Under the pieces are notes generated by a model. That model was not told the DNA's origin. It saw nothing but the letters and a program-made list of their open reading frames with translations, and searched no databases. A DNA stretch of 64,000 nucleotides from Breviolum minutum Mf 1.05b.01. Taxonomy: Eukaryota; Sar; Dinophyceae; Suessiales; Symbiodiniaceae. Position 1 is the first letter of the stretch; every line of letters starts with the position of its first letter. A program made the position numbers and the translations under genes. The stretch covers positions 353,803-417,802 of the forward strand of contig DF239319.1 of assembly GCA_000507305.1 (NCBI GenBank), written 5' to 3'. Below, in pieces: positions 59,726 through 64,000 of this stretch.

Positions 59726-61391
59726 TCAAGAATCAAGAAAGCACTTGGTTCCAGATGGAAGAACATCCAAATATACATTTGCTTGTAGCCACTCAGAGGC
59801 CTCGTATGGACCAGAATCTACATCAGCATCGAGTGTGATGCACACAGGAGTGGCCCAAAGAAAAACTTGGTACGAATAAATGCCCGTGGCAGATTCGCCG
59901 AGGCGATGCATATCGACATTACTTTGCAGCAAAGCTCGGAAACGCAAGATCAAGGACCAGTCCACCAAGTTGTCCAGAATGAGTGCAGTGTGGTGACCAT
60001 ATTGAAAGCCCTGTAAATTCAGGACATCTTGTCCTTGGATCGTCACCACATAAGGTCGCTGGAAGAGAGATTTGACGAAAGATGTTTTGGCCGCTTGCGA
60101 CTCTCCCTTCAAGGCATAGAGCCTGTAGCGGTCTTGAGCCCACTTGAACTGCTCCAGGAACTTAGACAGGGATGGAAAGAGCCTGAGCAATGATTGGTCT
60201 TCAGGAGACAAGATGGACGTTAGAAGAACAATATAACGCAGCCAAGCAACGGATCATCGGCCTTCCTAAAGGGCAGCCGCGAAGAGGAAAGAAGTTGTAC
60301 CACTTTCTCACGATATTCGTCCAATTCCCAGCGCTCTTTCTGCTTGGAGTACAGCATCCAGATTCTGCAGCAATGTTCGGTACGAGCGCTTGCACTTGAG
60401 CAAGTAGCCTTTGTACTGCTCATTGGAAAGTTTGCTGGTGGCCCACCACCCCATCAGCCAGTGTGGATGCACTTCGTAATCTACAAAGGGCCACCAGTTC
60501 GTGAAAGACCACAACGTACCTACTTTGGTGGAATAGACATAAAAATGAGCTCGGTTCCTGGATGTATTGGCGTCAGGGCCTCGTGCTTTGTTCAGCTTCT
60601 AAGTCAGGGGGCGCTTATAGATTTGACTTCATCACACAAGTGTCAGAACGTGAGCCATGCTTACAAACTACAGCTAGTACCAAAGCCAAGGAACAACGTG
60701 AGGTCTCACACCTTCAAAAACGAAGTCAGCCACGCTGGTTCGGTCAATGCGCTGGACAAAAGTCAATTGCGCGTGCAAATGCACTCGCTTAGTGTCACCA
60801 GCTGCATGGCATGACTCTTTCAATGTCAGAGAAGTATGTTGGATCTTCCTCTGGAATTTGGTTGGAAGAACTTCCAGCGCCCAAGTTTGAAAGCAAGCAA
60901 CTAAATGGAGTCCATGTTGAGCGAACCATGCCTCGGTCTCCTAGTCTTGGGACCGCCACTCCGCGTGGTTGAAAGTGAGCTGGTCATCTGCCCCGTGGAT
61001 GCGGAAAGCTGAGTTTGATCTAAGCTGTTGCGCTTGCTGGTCTGATTGTTGACCTCTGACAAGCAAAGATGAGACTGCCAGCAAGGCACCAACATCAAGC
61101 CGTTTCCCAACGGCCTTTTCATATTTCCCCACATTCTCTGCCAAGATGGCAAGCTCGACGCCTTCCAAGACCTCAAAGGACAGCTCTTAGACGTTCAAAA
61201 GACCAAAAATGTTGGACAAGGTATCTTAAAGAAACTATATTGAAAGCTTATCACTCACGTAATGCCAATATCTGCGCTCCACAATCTTTGTTCAACACAT
61301 CGAGGCTCTCAAGTACAGAACTTAGTCTGCTTATTGTGCGTACAGCTGACCGGCGGCTGGCGCAGCTTTCAGGTGTCTCTTGGGTCGGCAT
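59726..61391 (-). pseudogene. Rep-like protein: HUH endonuclease + SF3-type helicase (copy 1)
   Basis: Rolling-circle replication initiator type. Probable start ATG at 61,391 (MPTQETPES). Leader exon to about 61,255, then the HUH exon 61,185-about 60,700: LAILAENVGKYEKAVGKRLD, motif I QLTFNH, motif II HLHAQL, then QRIDRTSVADFVFEGVRPHV. Next an exon about 60,600-60,310 with motif III HFYVYSTKVG (YxxK), WWPFVDYEVHPHWLMGWW and a helical linker. Then the helicase, 60,211-59,726: Walker-A-like ALKGESQAAKTSFVKSLF, Walker-B-like TALILDNLVD, and YSYQVFLWATPVCITLDAD. It is damaged: TAG at 60,941-60,943 just after WRSQD, where copy 2 has CAG, and frame changes near 60,230-60,330. The Walker A second Gly is Ala. 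The architecture is that of CRESS-type Reps; I associate this exact subfamily with Symbiodiniaceae genomes. Confidence 0.82.
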
Positions 61392-61634
61392 GGGCTCGCT
61401 ATGAGGATTAGGTCTGATCTGAAAGTTCAGTCTGCGCAAAAAACAATCAGAATAGTGTGGACGACGCAGCATGCATGGGAAAAACATAACAGCATCGCAC
61501 ATCTCTCCTGCGCTTCGCAAACCGGCTATGAGCGTGTGGACCATCTGGACCTGGCGCGGAAGCAGGCAATCAAAAAAGTGAAATGGACAGATGTGACAAG
61601 AAGCAGGGAGCCAAAGGGGCAGGAAACAAATCAA

Positions 61635-61730
61635 ATGTGTCAGCTCACACAAATGTCTCACTGAGCTTCTGAGGAAAGAAAAATAATTCCGGACTTATTT
61701 CACACAAATGTCTCACTAAGCTCCATGCAT
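61635..61730. repeat. CACAAATGTCTCACT repeat, short patch upstream of Rep copy 1
   Basis: Two core words (GCTCACACAAATGTCTCACT and CACACAAATGTCTCACTAAG) directly upstream, on the minus strand, of the Rep copy 1 leader region. Confidence 0.85.
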
Positions 61731-62059
61731 CTCTGAGTTCCTGGTGACTTCCAGGGTCATGACTTGGGACAGCACCTGTTGATTGAATATGTCAATCACC
61801 TCTGAAAGAAATGAAACGATGGAAACCACGAACCCGAATGTTCACACATTGAGGTAATATGGAACAGCTAGAATGAAACTACTGTGCGTTTGTGTTCCTT
61901 TTTTCGTGCAATATTTTTTCACTCTTCAAAAGTAATATTTTTTCGCTCTTCAAAATAGTCTAAGGTGTAGACAAGATAGAATGACCTGACAATAGATATG
62001 TAAGTGGCGAAAAAGGTCATACTCAAATAACAGTGCATTTGTCGGCATTTCTTGTCTGT

Positions 62060-62232
62060 GCTGCGATGACCAACACTTCTCTACAACACTTCTCTACAAC
62101 ACCCTTCCTCAAGACTCTTCTCCACTTCTCCACAACACCTCTCCACAACACTCTTCTCCAACACTCCCCTCCAACACTCTTCTTCAACACTCCTCCACAA
62201 CAATCTTCTCCAACACTCTTCTCAAACAGGCT
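62060..62232. repeat. CTCCACAACACT(T/C) microsatellite
   Basis: Degenerate repeat of CTTCTCCAACACT and CTCCACAACAC words. It ends in a stub of the 220-bp family (GCGACAGGAAACAAATTTCC). Confidence 0.88.
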
Positions 62233-62414
62233 CAAAAGCGACAGGAAACAAATTTCCATCCAAATATGTGAAAGTATGAATGGCTAGGAGCCATTCCTAT
62301 GGTGCGATGTGGCATTTGTGCTGTTAGCACTCTGAGAATGTGTTTTTATGCATGCCAAATATCACCGATTTCTGGTTTATCGAATGAGGATTTGATTTGC
62401 TGGGTCGACAGGTG

Positions 62415-62415
62415 N
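62415..62415. other. single unresolved base (N) at a sequence junction
   Basis: Rep copy 2 similarity starts directly after this N. The sequence to its left is unrelated to copy 1, so this is a probable assembly join. Confidence 0.97.
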
Positions 62416-62417
62416 CT

Positions 62418-63428
62418 TTGTACTGCTCATTGGAAAGTTTGCTGGTGGCCCACCACCCCATCAGCCAGTGTGGATGCACTTCGTAATCTACAAAGGGCCA
62501 CCAGTTCGTGAAAGACCACAACGTGCCTACTTTGGTGGAATAGACATAAAAATGAGCTCGGTTCCTGGATGTGTTGGCGTAGGGGCCTCGTGCTTTGTTC
62601 AGCTCCTAAGTCAGGGGGCGCTTATAGATTTGACTTCATCACACAAGTGTCAGGACGTGAACCATGCTTACAAACTACAGCTAGTACCAAAGCCAAGGGA
62701 CAACGTGAGGTCTCACACCTTCAAAAACGAAGTCAGCCACGCTGGTTCGGTCAATGCGCTGGGCAAAAGTCAATTGCGCGTGCAAATGCACTCGCTTAGT
62801 GTCACCAGCTGCATGGCATGACTCTTCCAATGTCAGAGAAGTATGCTGGATCGTCGTCTGGAATTTGGTTGGGAGAACTTCCAGCGCCCAAGTTTGAAAG
62901 CGAGCAACTAAATGGAGTCCATGTTGAGCGAACCATGCCTCGGTCTCCTGGTCTTGGGACCGCCACTCCGCGTGGTTGAAAGTGAGCTGGACATCTGCCC
63001 CGTGGATGCGGAAAGCTGAGTTTGATCTAGGCTGTTGCGCTTGCTGGTCTGCTTGTTGACCTCTGACAGGCAAAGGTGGGACTGCCGGCAAGGCACCAAC
63101 ATCAAGCCGTTTCCCAACGGCCTTTTCATATTTCTCCACATTCTCTGCCAAGATGGCAAGCTCGGGGCCTTCCAAGACCTCAGAGGACAGCTCTTAGACT
63201 TTCAAAAGACCAAAAATGTTGGGCAAGGTATCTTGAAGAAACTATATTGAAAGCTTATGACTCAATGCAAGAATCCTGTCGTAGCTGTTGCACACGTAAT
63301 GCCAATATCTGCGCTCCACAATCTTTGTTCAACACATCGGGGCTCTCAAGTACAGAACTTAGTCTGCTTATTGTGCGTACAGCGGACCGGCGGCTGGCGC
63401 GGCTTTCAGGTGTCTCTTGGGTCGGCAT
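62418..63428 (-). CDS. Rep-like HUH endonuclease, truncated copy 2
   Basis: Near-identical duplicate of copy 1 shifted by about 2,005 bases. ATG at 63,428 (MPTQETPES). The leader exon probably ends at CGACAG before GATT, i.e. a GA 5' splice site; its frame joins the next exon (VLEGPELAILAENVEKYEKA) in phase 0. The HUH exon is fully open here: motif I VQLTFNH (about residues 61-67 of that exon), motif II RVHLHAQL, IDRTSVADFVFEGVRPHV. After a short intron, motif III HFYVYSTKVG and HPHWLMGWW follow. The copy stops at the N at 62,415, so the linker and helicase are missing. An intact nuclease half next to a helicase-bearing but broken copy is either a real truncation or an assembly artefact. Confidence 0.78.
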
Positions 63429-63654
63429 GGGCTCGCTATGAGGATTATGTCTGATCTGAAAGTTCAGTCTGCGCAAAAAACAATCAGAATAGTGTGGGCG
63501 ACGCAGCATGCATGGGAAAAACATAACAGCATCGCACATCTCTCCTGCGCTTTGCAAACCGGCTATGAGCGTGTGGACCATCTGGACCTGGCGCGGAAGC
63601 AGGCGATCAAAAGAGTGAAATGGACAGATGTGGCAAGGAGCAGGGGGCCAAAGG

Positions 63655-64000
63655 GGCAGGAAACAAATTTCCACCCAATGTCTCACTAAGCTCCAGAGGA
63701 AAGGAACACAATCCCGGCCTCGTTTCATACAAATGTCTCACTAAGCTCCATGCAGCAAAGCGGCCACCACTTTCAACCTCACGCTCAAAAGCGACAGGAA
63801 ACAAACTTCCATCAAAATATTTCAGAATGCCAATTCAAAAGCGTCAGCTCACATAAATGTCTCACTAATTCCAAATTAAATTTGTCAGCTCACACAAATG
63901 TCTCACTAAGCTCCAAAGGAAGGGAAAGCCATGCCCACCTCGCTTCACACAAATGTCTCACTAAGCTCCATGCAGCAAAGCGGCCACCACTTTCAACCTC
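63655..64000. repeat. 220-bp repeat family, running off the window
   Basis: Same unit as 57,371-58,020: core words near 63,684, 63,730, 63,855, 63,895 and 63,950, with the CAGCAAAGCGGCCACCACTT and GACAGGAAACAAA blocks between. It begins right upstream, on the minus strand, of Rep copy 2. Confidence 0.93.

Overview
The window looks like nuclear DNA from a dinoflagellate, most likely a Symbiodiniaceae-type alga. The evidence is indirect but consistent. Real genes can be followed only as many short exons. Many introns use GC or even GA as the 5' splice dinucleotide, with an AG|G context. A LINE insertion begins with a relic of the dinoflagellate spliced leader (TTTGGCTCAAG). The repeat families (LINE fragments with a conserved 3' domain, Rep-like HUH/helicase genes) are ones I associate with these algae. 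Gene density is low and every recognisable host gene lies on the minus strand, as in the long unidirectional gene arrays of dinoflagellates.

Layout. About 0.5-1.9 kb holds large inverted and direct minisatellite arrays. 1.99-4.53 kb: myosin motor-domain exons. 7.67-15.4 kb: a many-exon DnaJ-family protein (Gly-rich region, acidic linker, J domain, DnaJ-X domain), with an intronless gene for a secreted His-Gly-Pro repeat protein inside one of its introns (8.76-9.41 kb). 16-23 kb: no gene I can identify. 23.1-23.5 kb: RING-finger exons. 24.9-26.2 kb: a Pumilio-repeat RNA-binding protein. 28.1-28.8 kb: C-terminal exons of a lysine-rich, probably nuclear protein. 32.1-35.1 kb: an SNM1/DCLRE1-type DNA cross-link-repair nuclease.

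36.9-48 kb is a graveyard of LINE retrotransposons. Its centrepiece is a full-length LINE (39,230-45,380, minus strand) bounded by a 13-bp target-site duplication. Its 5' end is the spliced-leader relic, and other LINE fragments are nested inside its ORF1. 48-57 kb is mostly uninterpretable, with an assembly gap (53,219-53,436) and a long trinucleotide repeat. 57.4-64 kb contains tandem repeats of about 220 bp, a coiled-coil gene, and two head-to-tail copies of a Rep-like gene (HUH endonuclease plus SF3-type helicase; the second copy is truncated at a single N).

The host genes are housekeeping functions (motor, chaperone, ubiquitin ligase, mRNA regulation, DNA repair) and show no sign of forming one pathway. 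The interesting biology is in how introns, retrotransposons and Rep-like replicons have shaped the locus. Exon boundaries were read by eye from frame continuity and family conservation; no alignment or search was run.
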